A DNA stretch of 64,000 nt from Alphaproteobacteria bacterium (GCA_016125405.1 WGLW01000003.1:215506-279505); one strand, 5' to 3'. Positions 28,163 through 36,530 are shown, counted from the first letter of the stretch. The notes: generated by a model not told the origin, from the sequence alone. Numbers and translations: made by a program.

Positions 28163-29848
28163 ATGACCTCGAGCGCCGATCTGATTGTGAGTGACCTGCG
28201 CGGAACCCTGCGCCAGGCCGCCAGCGACGCCGAAGCCTACTTCCTGGACCTTCGCCGGGCGGTCGCCGCACGGGTCGCTCCGTCGGGCAAGGTCGACCGC
28301 AAGTTGATCGATGTGGAGCAACGCGCAACGCACGGCCTCGCCTGGGTGCTCACCTATGTCGAGACCCTCAAGGAGACCGCCCACTGGGCAGATCGCATCG
28401 CAGCGGAAGACCGCTTCGGTGAGATCGAACAACTCCTCTCTCAGGTCCTGTTCGGGGAGTACCTGTCCCAGCTGATCGGCGGCCTGCCGATGACGCAGGT
28501 CGAGATCGTGCGCCCGATCGACATGACGCAGGATCAGTCGATCATGCAGAAGCTGTTCACGCCGGCGATCACCGCACTGGTGATGAAAGGCAACACGCCA
28601 GCCGTGCGCCTGCGGGCGGCGGAACTGATCCGGCATATGCAGGGTCGCGCGACGATCGAGCATACCGGCCTCGATGAGACCTTCGAGATGATCCGCGACC
28701 AGTTTCGCCGATTTGGCGAGGAGAAGGTCGTCCCCTTCGCGCACGAATGGCACCTCAAGGACGAACTCATCCCCGACAGCGTCGTCACCGAAATGGGCGA
28801 ACTCGGCGTATTCGGCCTCACCATCCCCGAAGAGTTCGGCGGTCTCGGCATGGGCAAGACGGCGATGTGCGTCGTCTCGGAGGAGCTCAGCCGCGCTTAT
28901 ATCGGTGTCGGTTCACTCGGCACGCGATCGGAGATCGCCGCCGAACTTTTGCTGAATGGCGGCACAGAGGCGCAGCAGAAGAAATACCTGCCCGGCATTG
29001 CCTCAGGCGAGATCCTGCCCACGGCCGTCTTTACAGAACCCAATACGGGTTCAGACCTTGGCTCGTTGCGTACGCGCGCCGTCAAGGATGGCGAAACCTG
29101 GAAGATCACCGGCAACAAGACATGGATCACGCACGCCGCCCGCGCCGACCTGATGACAGTGCTTGCCCGGTCGGTCCCTGACACGAACAACTTCTCCGGT
29201 CTTTCCATGTTCATCTGCGAGAAGCCCCGTGGCACGGACGCCGAACCCTTTCCGGCGAAGGGCATGACGGGCGGCGAGATCGAGGTGCTCGGCTATCGCG
29301 GCATGAAAGAATATGAACTTGGCTTCGATGGGTTCGAGGTTCCGCTCGGCAACCTTCTCGGTGAAGTCGAGGGCATGGGCTTCAAGCACCTGATGACGAC
29401 GTTCGAGGGCGCCCGTATCCAGACTGCCGCCCGCGCCATCGGCGTCGCCCAGTGCGCCTTCGAACTCGGCCTGAAGTATTCGCTGGAGCGCACGCAGTTC
29501 GGCCGCCAGATCTTCGATTTTCCGCGTACCTCGGACAAGCTGGTGATGATGGCCGCCGAACTCGTGGGCGTGCGCCAGCTCACCTATTTCTCGGCGCGCC
29601 AGAAGGACGAAGGCAAGCGCTGCGATCTTGAGGCGGGGCTGGCGAAGATGTTGGCGGCACGTATCGCCTGGGGCGCCGCCGACAACGCGCTGCAAGTCCA
29701 TGGCGGCAATGGTTTCGCGCTGGAATACCCGGTCAGTCGCGTCCTCTGCGACGCCCGCATTCTCAACATCTTTGAGGGCGCCGGCGAAGTTCAGGCCATG
29801 GTCATCGCCCGGCGCACGATCGACGAATTCATCGGCGCCAGGAACTAG
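28163..29848 (+). CDS. mcd: (2S)-methylsuccinyl-CoA dehydrogenase-like acyl-CoA dehydrogenase
   Basis: This encodes 561 residues from the ATG at 28163, which has GGAG 9 nt upstream. About 170 N-terminal residues precede the acyl-CoA dehydrogenase core, as in Mcd of the ethylmalonyl-CoA pathway and unlike ordinary enzymes of about 380 residues. The segments GLDETFEMIRDQFRRF, VVPFAHEWHLKDELIP, MTGGEIEVLGYRGMKEYE and ALEYPVSRVLCDARIL are what I recall as Mcd-like; E538 in NIFEGAGE is the expected base. Mcd oxidises methylsuccinyl-CoA to mesaconyl-CoA during acetyl-CoA assimilation. No other pathway gene is in the window, so the assignment rests on sequence alone. Confidence 0.85.
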   Translation: MTSSADLIVSDLRGTLRQAASDAEAYFLDLRRAVAARVAPSGKVDRKLIDVEQRATHGLAWVLTYVETLKETAHWADRIAAEDRFGEIEQLLSQVLFGEYLSQLIGGLPMTQVEIVRPIDMTQDQSIMQKLFTPAITALVMKGNTPAVRLRAAELIRHMQGRATIEHTGLDETFEMIRDQFRRFGEEKVVPFAHEWHLKDELIPDSVVTEMGELGVFGLTIPEEFGGLGMGKTAMCVVSEELSRAYIGVGSLGTRSEIAAELLLNGGTEAQQKKYLPGIASGEILPTAVFTEPNTGSDLGSLRTRAVKDGETWKITGNKTWITHAARADLMTVLARSVPDTNNFSGLSMFICEKPRGTDAEPFPAKGMTGGEIEVLGYRGMKEYELGFDGFEVPLGNLLGEVEGMGFKHLMTTFEGARIQTAARAIGVAQCAFELGLKYSLERTQFGRQIFDFPRTSDKLVMMAAELVGVRQLTYFSARQKDEGKRCDLEAGLAKMLAARIAWGAADNALQVHGGNGFALEYPVSRVLCDARILNIFEGAGEVQAMVIARRTIDEFIGARN

Positions 29849-29852
29849 CAGG

Positions 29853-30254
29853 TCAGGTGACGGCGGTGAACGCCGCCATCAGCGTGCGCCATGCGCGATC
29901 GATGTCAGGCGTCCATTCGTTGGTCAGGATGTCCTGGAAGGCTTCCGTCATGGCGGCCCAGTAGGCGTCGAACAGTCCGTCCGGCACGCCGTAGCCCTGA
30001 TGGTGCAGGCGCGCGGCCGAGATCACGTTGGTGGCTGTCAGGTCGGGGCCGACATGGTCCAGAATGCACTCGATACTTGTCTGCACCATGGAAGCCCGCA
30101 CACCGCCGTCGCGGTCCATGGCGAACAGCGGTTCGAGTTCGGGATGAGTGGCGAACAATCGCGCATAGATCAGTGACGTCGGATCTCCCGCCACATCCGC
30201 CACGCGCTGCAGGACGTGAAAGATCGTTTCTGCATCCGGTCGTTGCGGCGTCAC
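29853..30254 (-). CDS. Globin-like heme protein
   Basis: This encodes 133 residues from the GTG at 30254, which overlaps the stop of the upstream DUF1993 gene (GTGA). The spacing fits a single-domain globin: TSLIYARLFATHPELEPLFAMD for the A-C helices, SIECILDHVG, and ARLHHQGYGVPDGLFDAYW, whose His (about 82-83) is the likely proximal heme ligand. It lacks the FAD/NAD reductase part of flavohemoglobins. A role in oxygen or nitric oxide chemistry is possible but not shown. It is convergent with mcd, 4 bp apart. Confidence 0.75.
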   Translation of the reverse strand: MTPQRPDAETIFHVLQRVADVAGDPTSLIYARLFATHPELEPLFAMDRDGGVRASMVQTSIECILDHVGPDLTATNVISAARLHHQGYGVPDGLFDAYWAAMTEAFQDILTNEWTPDIDRAWRTLMAAFTAVT

Positions 30255-30772
30255 GGCTTGAGTCTTAGGCGTCCGATATAGTCGCGCTTTCCAATATGCA
30301 CGCCCTTGCCGCGGAGAATGTCGTAGGCGGTGGTGGCGTGGAAATGCAGGTTGGGGATCGAGAAACTGAGCAGGAATCCTTCCGCGGTGAACTGCAGGGC
30401 GGTCTCGCCGAGCTTGAACACGACATCCTTGCCTTCGAGGGCATTGATCTCGTCGGCCTTGAGAGAGGCCAGGCCGGCGCGGCCGTCGCTCACCAGCTTT
30501 TGAAGGCCGGCATAGCCGGTGTCCGGCATGTGGCGGCCGGGCTGCACCTCGCCGGCCTTGACGCCCTGGATGGCCACCACGGAGTGAAATACCGCGGACT
30601 GCACCTGAAAGCGGAACGGCATCATGTCCGGATAGATGCGGGTTTCCACGATCTCCCCGGGGTCGATGCCCTTTGCCTCGCAATGCGCCAGCCCCTTGGC
30701 CAGCACGCCCTCCAGCGCCGTCAGTGTTTGCAGGAAGGATGTTACGCTTACGTCGTAGAGTGAAAGGGCCAT
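30251..30772 (-). CDS. DUF1993 domain-containing protein
   Basis: This encodes 173 residues, nearly all of them the DUF1993 domain: SLYDVSVTSFLQTLTALEGVLAKG at the start, IYPDMMPFRFQVQSAVFHSV in the middle and NLHFHATTAYDILR at the end. The fold resembles the DinB/YfiT-like helical bundle, with histidines such as HFHAT that may bind metal. No signal peptide is present, so it is cytosolic. It is co-transcribed with the globin gene by a 4-nt overlap. The function of DUF1993 is not established. Confidence 0.85.
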   Translation of the reverse strand: MALSLYDVSVTSFLQTLTALEGVLAKGLAHCEAKGIDPGEIVETRIYPDMMPFRFQVQSAVFHSVVAIQGVKAGEVQPGRHMPDTGYAGLQKLVSDGRAGLASLKADEINALEGKDVVFKLGETALQFTAEGFLLSFSIPNLHFHATTAYDILRGKGVHIGKRDYIGRLRLKP

Positions 30773-30945
30773 GGCCGCCTCCGTATCGCGTTGCGTTCCT
30801 TTGTTGGTAGCCCGAAATCAGAAAAGCGAAAGCCGGTTTTGCAATGGCGGTTTCCGTGGCGTCGCCAGGTTCGCGGGATTGGCTGGTCAGCGGCTATTCT
30901 CGGTGTAGTCTGCCGACAAACGAACCGATCCGGGGAGGACCCAGA

Positions 30946-31701
30946 ATGTATCGCACACTTTCCGCCATCGGCCTGGCGCTGGCTCTTTCCGCCTGCGCGA
31001 CGCCGCCTCCGGCCCGCACGGCTGTCGACTATGCGCCTTTGCTCTCGGCTCCGACCCGACCGGCGGATGACCGGACCGACGATGCGGCCCGCAAGCCCGA
31101 CCAGGTTCTCTCCTTCATAGGTCTCAATGGCGGCGAAACGGTTCTCGAGCTCGAAGCCGGGGCGGGCTATTACACCGAGCTGCTCGCCGGGGCCGTAGGC
31201 CCGTCGGGCAAGGTCTACATGCAGAATCCGCCGGAATTCGACACGCCCAAGATCGCCTCGCGCCTCGAAAATGGGCGCCTGCCGAACGTGCAGAAGGTGA
31301 TGTCCCACTTCGACGACCTGTCCGCGATTCCGTCTGGCAGCGTCGACAAGGTTACGTGGATACTCGGTCCGCATGAACTCTACTACACGCCCAAGGGGTC
31401 GAGCGGTCTTGGCGATCCGGCCAAGTCTTACGCGGATATCGCCCGCGTGCTGAAGCCGGGCGGCCAGTTCATCGCAATCGATCATGCTGCGGCGGCCGGG
31501 GCGCCGACGACGACAGGCGGCACGATCCACCGCATCGATCCGGCCGTGGTCATGGCCTCAGCCAAGGCGGCGGGCCTGACGTTTGTCGAAAAAAGCGACA
31601 TCCTCGCCAATCCTGCGGACGATCATACGAAGATGGTCTTCGACCCCAGCATCCGGCGTCACACCGACCGGTTCATCCTGCGGTTCAGGAAGCCAGCCTA
31701 G
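30946..31701 (+). CDS. Lipoprotein SAM-dependent methyltransferase-like protein
   Basis: This encodes 251 residues from the ATG at 30946 (GGGGAGG upstream). The N-terminus is a lipoprotein signal, LALALSACAT, with the lipidated Cys near residue 17. A class I methyltransferase fold follows: motif I TVLELEAGAGYYTELLAG, then SVDKVTWILGPHELYY and ADIARVLKPGGQFIAIDH. Exported, methyltransferase-like proteins of this kind (COG4798-like) are widespread, but cytosolic SAM would not be available outside, so the activity is uncertain. The next plus-strand gene is another lipoprotein enzyme. Confidence 0.8.
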   Translation: MYRTLSAIGLALALSACATPPPARTAVDYAPLLSAPTRPADDRTDDAARKPDQVLSFIGLNGGETVLELEAGAGYYTELLAGAVGPSGKVYMQNPPEFDTPKIASRLENGRLPNVQKVMSHFDDLSAIPSGSVDKVTWILGPHELYYTPKGSSGLGDPAKSYADIARVLKPGGQFIAIDHAAAAGAPTTTGGTIHRIDPAVVMASAKAAGLTFVEKSDILANPADDHTKMVFDPSIRRHTDRFILRFRKPA

Positions 31702-31767
31702 AAATACCGTGGATATGCTCCGGCCACGCAGCCGGCGCGGTCCGCTTGCTGTACTGGGGAGAAACGA

Positions 31768-32955
31768 ATGAAGCGGCTGCTGATCCTTGCCTGCGCGGCA
31801 TGTCTGGGCGCGTGTTCGACCATGGCCGGGCCCGCCGGTCGTTCAGCCTGGGTCGGGGCCTGGGGCGGTTCGCCTGCGCCTTCATCGTCCGCCAGTCCCA
31901 GCGTTGATGACCAGACGATCCGCCAGGTCGTCCGCCTGACCGCGACAGGGGACCGTGTCCGTGTACGGCTTACCAACGAGTACAACGACACGCCGCTGGA
32001 AGTCGGCGCCGCCTCGATCACGCTCGCCGGTCCGGACGGAAAGCCGACAGGGGCCATTGTCCCCATCACGTTCGGCGGCAAGCCCTCGGTCGTCATTCCC
32101 AGGAACGCGCCGATGCTGAGCGATCCGGTCGCCTTCCCGGTCAAGGCGCTCGACAGCGTGTCGATAAGCCTTTTCTTCCCGCACGCGACGGGGCCGTGCA
32201 CGTGCCATCCCCTTGGCACGGCGACGACCTGGATTTCTGCTGTTGGCGATTACACCATGTCGGGCTTCGAGCCGACCTCGACCGTCACGCAACGACCCTT
32301 CCTGTCGGCCGTCGAGGTCGAAAGAAGCGCCTCGACCCGCGCCATCATCGCTTTCGGCGATTCCATCACCGATGGTTACAAGTCCACGCCGGACGCCAAC
32401 AAACGCTGGCCCGATGTGCTGGCAGAACGTCTGCAGGCGAGCAGGCCGGGCGCTGCAAGCGTCGTCAACGAGGCGATCAGCGGCAATCAGGTTCTGGGCT
32501 TCCGGACTGTAGTCTTCGGCGACCCCGCGCTTGCCCGCTTCGATAGAGACGTCCTCACCGTCCCCAACGCCGAGTGGATGATCGTCCTCGAAGGGGTCAA
32601 TGACCTCGGCATGGGCGGCGACAAGCGGCCGAGCGCCGAGACGCTGATCGCCGGCTACCGCCAGATCATCGAGCGGGCGCACGCCCATGGCCTGAAGGTC
32701 TTTGGCGGAACAGTCCTGCCTTACCAGGGCGCTGCATATTACACGGACGCCGGCGACGCCATCCGTCAGGAGGTGAACGCGTGGATCCGCACGGGAGGCG
32801 GGTTCGACGGCGTTATCGATTTTGACGCCGCGATCCGCGACCCCGCAAATCCAAAGCGGATGAGGGCCGACCTGCAGTCTGGCGACTGGCTGCACCCCAA
32901 CGATGCCGGTTACAAGCTGATGGGGGACACGGTCGATATGAAGCTTTTCCGCTAG
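31768..32955 (+). CDS. Lipoprotein SGNH/GDSL hydrolase
   Basis: This encodes 395 residues. The lipobox CLGACST puts the lipidated Cys near residue 16. An N-terminal beta-domain (about 28-185) precedes the SGNH core, in which AFGDSITDGY supplies the catalytic serine, VLEGVNDLGMG the Asn block, and SGDWLHPNDAGY the Asp/His pair. Such enzymes are esterases, often acting on polysaccharide acetyl groups or lipids; the substrate is unknown. GGGGAG lies upstream of the ATG. It is convergent with the FMN reductase gene and overlaps it by 4 bp. Confidence 0.88.
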   Translation: MKRLLILACAACLGACSTMAGPAGRSAWVGAWGGSPAPSSSASPSVDDQTIRQVVRLTATGDRVRVRLTNEYNDTPLEVGAASITLAGPDGKPTGAIVPITFGGKPSVVIPRNAPMLSDPVAFPVKALDSVSISLFFPHATGPCTCHPLGTATTWISAVGDYTMSGFEPTSTVTQRPFLSAVEVERSASTRAIIAFGDSITDGYKSTPDANKRWPDVLAERLQASRPGAASVVNEAISGNQVLGFRTVVFGDPALARFDRDVLTVPNAEWMIVLEGVNDLGMGGDKRPSAETLIAGYRQIIERAHAHGLKVFGGTVLPYQGAAYYTDAGDAIRQEVNAWIRTGGGFDGVIDFDAAIRDPANPKRMRADLQSGDWLHPNDAGYKLMGDTVDMKLFR

Positions 32956-33527
32956 GCGGCTTCGCGACCGGTTTTCAACGTCCGGGTCCACCACGCCAGG
33001 TCTTCGAGCATGGCTTCGGCGGTTGGTACGAGGTGCGGGAATTCTTCGAATGGCTTGCCCTGGAAGAGCAGGCCCATCGCATCCGCGCCGCCGATATGAA
33101 CGCCAAACCGCGTCGGCGCCATCTGCAGCTCGATGCAGATCAGCCGCAGGTGCTCAACCGCCCGCGCGCCGCCCACGCCGCCATAGCCGAGGAATGCGGC
33201 CGGCTTCCGGTTGTATTCCTTGTACGCCCAGTCCAGCGCGTTCTTCAGCGCTCCGGTAATCGACCGGTTGTATTCGGCGGTGACGAAGATGTAGCCGTCG
33301 AGTTCGGCCATTTTCGCGCCCCACCGCTGAGCGACCGGGTCCTGCACGGGCGCGTAGAAGGGCGACACGCCCTCGAAATAGGGAAGCGGATAGTCGCGCA
33401 GGTCGACGATCTCGAAATCCATGTCGGTTCGCTTTGTCGCTATGCCGTGGACCCACTTTGCCGCCTTCTCTCCAAACCGCTGCTCCCGCGTGGAACTGAT
33501 GATGATGCCGATCTTGGGTTTGGACAT
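32952..33527 (-). CDS. NADPH-dependent FMN reductase family protein
   Basis: This encodes 191 residues with a flavodoxin-like fold. The FMN phosphate loop is visible at IISSTREQRFGEKAA, and AEYNRSITGALKNALDWAY is the conserved central segment of the family. It reduces quinones, azo compounds or chromate in characterised relatives; the physiological substrate here is unknown. It is divergently transcribed from an HxlR regulator, and an inverted repeat lies between them, so control of the reductase by that regulator is likely. Confidence 0.88.
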   Translation of the reverse strand: MSKPKIGIIISSTREQRFGEKAAKWVHGIATKRTDMDFEIVDLRDYPLPYFEGVSPFYAPVQDPVAQRWGAKMAELDGYIFVTAEYNRSITGALKNALDWAYKEYNRKPAAFLGYGGVGGARAVEHLRLICIELQMAPTRFGVHIGGADAMGLLFQGKPFEEFPHLVPTAEAMLEDLAWWTRTLKTGREAA

Positions 33528-33538
33528 GGCCTGCTCCG

Positions 33539-33565
33539 GTCAGTTGGTATAAATTGGTGACTGAC
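33539..33565. promoter_or_regulatory. HxlR-type operator between the FMN reductase and regulator genes
   Basis: The perfect inverted repeat GTCAGT (33539-33544) and ACTGAC (33560-33565) spans 27 bp around an AT-rich core that contains TATAAAT at 33548-33554. It lies in the only spacer between a redox enzyme gene and an HxlR-family gene. HxlR proteins commonly bind such repeats over divergent promoters. The operator function is inferred. Confidence 0.5.
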
Positions 33566-33607
33566 ACACTTATGGAGACTGAGTTGGCGCGTGAAGGAGG
33601 CACTTTT

Positions 33608-34021
33608 TTGAAACCCAGGCGCCCCAGGGTGCCTGCGGCGGAAATGCCCGACAGCTGCCGGGCGGTGACCGAAATCCTCAATCGCATCGGCGACAAGTGG
33701 TCGATCAACGTCGTCCGGCATCTTGGCGTCAGGAAAATGCGGTTCAGCGAGCTGCGCCGCGCTCTGGACGGCGTCTCGCAGAAGATGCTGACGACGACGC
33801 TCCGCACGCTCGAACGCGACGGTTTCGTCACGCGAACGGTTCACCCGACAATACCGCCACGCGTCGATTATGAACTGACCCGTCTCGGCTACGATCTTCT
33901 CGCGCCGGTCGCCGCCCTGGGTCAGTGGGCGCATGACAACCGGTCACGTGTCGAAGAGGCGCGCGCTGCATTCGACAGGCGCGCCGGCGGCCCGGTGCGA
34001 AAGGCGGGGCGGCGGGTCTGA
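33608..34021 (+). CDS. HxlR family transcriptional regulator
   Basis: This encodes 137 residues from the TTG at 33608, chosen because GAAGGAGG lies exactly 7 nt upstream. In-frame alternatives are the ATG at 33572 (no Shine-Dalgarno) and a TTG at 33554. The winged-helix domain is typical of HxlR: SCRAVTEILNRIGDKWSINVVRHL, then RFSELRRALDGVSQKMLTTTLRTLERDGF and VDYELTRLGYDL. Many members sense electrophiles, aldehydes or quinones through a cysteine; one Cys is present near the start. It probably controls the divergent flavin reductase. Confidence 0.85.
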   Translation: MKPRRPRVPAAEMPDSCRAVTEILNRIGDKWSINVVRHLGVRKMRFSELRRALDGVSQKMLTTTLRTLERDGFVTRTVHPTIPPRVDYELTRLGYDLLAPVAALGQWAHDNRSRVEEARAAFDRRAGGPVRKAGRRV

Positions 34022-34040
34022 CGGCCCGCCGACGCAAGGA

Positions 34041-35141
34041 CTATTTCGACGCTTTGCCTTTGGTCGCCTTGACCGGCGTTTTCAGCTTCGCCGCCTCCGC
34101 GGCCTGGCGTTCGCGATTGCGGGCGCCGGCGAGGATGCCGACCATACCGTAATTGCCTTCATGGCAGGCATATTCGTAAAGGCGGCTCTGCGGATAGAAG
34201 CTCAGCTCGGCCGTCCACGGCTGGGTATAGGTGTCCGGATCGTTCACGGTGAACTGGTAGAAGATATCCTTCTCGCCATCCCGCGTGAGACGTTCGGTTA
34301 CGACGGCGTTCGGCGAAAGCGGGAAGGACTGGTTCTCGGCCTGCAGCGGATTGACGTCTGTCGTCTCCATCACAAGCGTGTCGCCTTCCCACCAGGCGAC
34401 GCTGTCGCCCAGCCATGGGGTAATCACCTTTGGTTTGTGATGCGCTCTTGCCGTCGTCGCGTTGTCGAAGATCGGGACAATGCGTGCATCGTGCGCCATC
34501 TCGACCAGGATCATCAGATAGTCCTTGGTCAGCACGAACTGGTAGTTGTTGTTGTAGAGCACGCTCAGCATGCCCGGTCCGCCGGTCTGGCCGAAGCCGA
34601 TCAGGCAGCGCTCGGAGATAGCAGTTTCCTCCGGTCCTTCGTATGGCGCATTGCCGGTCGCATAGCGCGTGAACCCCTGTATGGCCTTGCGCGCCTGGGC
34701 CGCTGGATCCTTGAAGGGCAACTGGCCGTTCGGCGGATCGACGATATTCGATGTCCGGTATTCGCCCTTCACCTTGGCGAGCATCGTACCGGGCGTGACC
34801 CAGAAACTGTCATAGCCCTTCAGTCCGAAATCTGCGCCGCCCTTTTCTGGCGCGCCCTTGTTCGGATCCGAATACCGGGCGTTCCTGTTGAACTCCGGAT
34901 CGTCGGCGGCAATGCCCGCGATTGCGGTGCCATTGGCGATTTTTCTGGCTTCCTGTTCACTGACGACAAGCGACGTAACGCCTTTGGCCCGCGACAGCGG
35001 CGTGAGGGACGCGTTGGTCCAGATGCCTGTAAGGTCTGGATGTCCGTCTGGCGTCTTCGGAACCTGGGCAAGCGATGCGGGCGCTGCTGTAAGCGCAAAT
35101 GCCAGCGCCGCCAAAGCGATCTGGGTGCTCAGTCTGGGCAT
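34041..35141 (-). CDS. Secreted protein of unknown function, 'YEYACHEGNY' family (paralogue 2)
   Basis: This encodes 366 residues with GAGG upstream of the ATG and a signal peptide ending near PASLAQVP. It shares all blocks with the genes at 26789 and 35383: PDLTGIWTNASLTPLSRAKG, GGADFGLKGYDSFWVTPGT, ISERCLIGFGQTGGPGML, WLGDSVAWWEGDTLVMET and YEYACHEGNYGM. It is closest to the neighbouring paralogue 3. The C-terminus is Lys-rich. A 13-bp promoter-like motif about 47 bp upstream is repeated upstream of paralogue 3. The function is unknown; the location is likely periplasmic. Confidence 0.78.
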   Translation of the reverse strand: MPRLSTQIALAALAFALTAAPASLAQVPKTPDGHPDLTGIWTNASLTPLSRAKGVTSLVVSEQEARKIANGTAIAGIAADDPEFNRNARYSDPNKGAPEKGGADFGLKGYDSFWVTPGTMLAKVKGEYRTSNIVDPPNGQLPFKDPAAQARKAIQGFTRYATGNAPYEGPEETAISERCLIGFGQTGGPGMLSVLYNNNYQFVLTKDYLMILVEMAHDARIVPIFDNATTARAHHKPKVITPWLGDSVAWWEGDTLVMETTDVNPLQAENQSFPLSPNAVVTERLTRDGEKDIFYQFTVNDPDTYTQPWTAELSFYPQSRLYEYACHEGNYGMVGILAGARNRERQAAEAAKLKTPVKATKGKASK

Positions 35142-35187
35142 GAATTCCTCCGGTCTGACGCTCGGTGGCTGTGTCCGCCAATCTCCT

Positions 35188-35200
35188 TGACAGAGTCTAG
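35188..35200 (-). promoter_or_regulatory. Promoter-like motif shared by the tandem secreted paralogues (copy 1)
   Basis: The minus strand reads CTAGACTCTGTCA; an identical 13-mer occurs at 36518-36530. It lies 47-59 bp before the start codon of paralogue 2 and contains a possible -10 box, TAGACT. The identical position relative to both genes suggests a shared promoter element. Confidence 0.45.
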
Positions 35201-35321
35201 ACCACTTGCGGTCTGAACCGAAAGCACTCGATGGACAGTCGTGCGCCCGCTTCGGCCGAATGATGGGCCGCTTGCCGTAGCGTTCGCCGTCCTTTTGTGG
35301 TGAGGGCGCGAAAGGCCTTCC

Positions 35322-35344
35322 AAAAAAGTAAGGGCCGGCGGCCC
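35322..35344 (-). terminator. Intrinsic terminator after secreted paralogue 3
   Basis: On the minus strand the stem GGGCC-GCC-GGCCC is followed by TTACTTTTTT, about 40 nt beyond the stop of the gene at 35383. A GC-rich stem followed by six T residues is the classical rho-independent form. It separates the two tandem paralogues into independent transcripts. Confidence 0.6.
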
Positions 35345-35382
35345 ACTTGCTCCGCCAGCCCCTACATCAGACGCACATTGAG

Positions 35383-36468
35383 CTACCGGCTCTTGCCCTT
35401 AGAGGCTGGCATCTTCGCCTTCATCGCCGCGGCTTGCTGCCGTTCTTCAAGGCGTTGTCCGGCCAGCATGTGAGGCATCGCGTAGTTGCCTTCATGGCAG
35501 GCGTATTCATAGACATGCTGCTTGATGCCCCTGAATGTCAGCTCTGCCTTCCACGGCTGCGTGTAGATCTTGGGATCGTTCACGGTGAACTGGTAGAAGA
35601 GGTTGTCCGGCCCATCGCGCGTGAAGCGCTCGGTCACGACGCCCTCCGTCGAAAGCGGGAATGCGCCAGCCTTGCCTTCCTCGGCGCGGACGTTGGTGGT
35701 TTCGACCACCAGCGTGTTTCCTTCCCACCAGCCCACAGAATCGCCGAGCCAGGGAGTAATGACGTCCGGTTTGTGGTGAGCACGTGCTTTCGCCGCCGTG
35801 TCGAACAGCGGAATGATCCGCGCGTCATGATCCATCTCGACCAGGATCACCAGGCTGTGCGGCGACTGCACGAACTCGTAGTTGTTGTTGTAGAGCACGC
35901 CCAGCATGCCCGGGCCGCCGGTCCCGCCGAACCCGATCAGGCAACGCTCGGCGAGATTTGTGTCCTCGGGTCCGGCATTGCCGCCAACGCCAGTGAGGTA
36001 GCGGATCGCCCCGGGGCGGCGTTCCTTGGCGATTTCCTCCGGATTCCTGTAGGGCAATTGGCCGTTCGCAGGATCGACAATCGCAGACGTGCGATATTCG
36101 CCGTGGACGATGGCCAGGCCGTTGCCGGGCGTGACCCAGAAAGAATTGTAGCCCTTCAGGCCAAAGTCGGCGCCGCCCTTTTTAGGCGCGCCCTTGTTGG
36201 GATCGACATAGGCGCTGTCGAAATCCGAATCTTTCTGCGAAATGCCCGCGATCGGCGTCGCCGCCGCAATCTTCGCGGCCGTCGCCTTGTCCACGACGAG
36301 GCTGTCGATGCCTTTCGCCCGCGTCAGCGGTGTAAGCGAGGCGTTGGTGTACGTGCCCGTAAAGTCGGGATGGCCTGTTTCTGTTGCCGCCTGAGCGAAC
36401 GCCGCAGGCGCAATCGTCAGTGCAAACGCCAGCGCCGCCAGAGCGACCTTGGTGCCCGGTTTTGGCAT
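35383..36468 (-). CDS. Secreted protein of unknown function, 'YEYACHEGNY' family (paralogue 3)
   Basis: This encodes 361 residues from the ATG at 36468, preceded by a strong AGGAGG. The signal peptide ends near APAAFAQAA. Shared blocks are HPDFTGTYTNASLTPLTRAK, GGADFGLKGYNSFWVTPGN, LAERCLIGFGGTGGPGMLGV, WLGDSVGWWEGNTLVVET, ERFTRDGPDNLFYQFTVNDP and YEYACHEGNYAM. Two of the cysteines are conserved in all three copies. It is the nearest relative of the adjacent paralogue 2, consistent with a local tandem duplication. No enzymatic motif is recognised. Confidence 0.78.
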   Translation of the reverse strand: MPKPGTKVALAALAFALTIAPAAFAQAATETGHPDFTGTYTNASLTPLTRAKGIDSLVVDKATAAKIAAATPIAGISQKDSDFDSAYVDPNKGAPKKGGADFGLKGYNSFWVTPGNGLAIVHGEYRTSAIVDPANGQLPYRNPEEIAKERRPGAIRYLTGVGGNAGPEDTNLAERCLIGFGGTGGPGMLGVLYNNNYEFVQSPHSLVILVEMDHDARIIPLFDTAAKARAHHKPDVITPWLGDSVGWWEGNTLVVETTNVRAEEGKAGAFPLSTEGVVTERFTRDGPDNLFYQFTVNDPKIYTQPWKAELTFRGIKQHVYEYACHEGNYAMPHMLAGQRLEERQQAAAMKAKMPASKGKSR

Positions 36469-36517
36469 GATTTCCTCCTGGTCTGTCGTTTGTCGGCTGT
36501 GAGTTCGCCGCATAACC

Positions 36518-36530
36518 TGACAGAGTCTAG
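36518..36530 (-). promoter_or_regulatory. Promoter-like motif shared by the tandem secreted paralogues (copy 2)
   Basis: This is a second exact copy of CTAGACTCTGTCA (minus strand), 50-62 bp before the start of paralogue 3. The flanking sequence differs from copy 1, so the 13-mer itself appears to be conserved. Confidence 0.45.
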
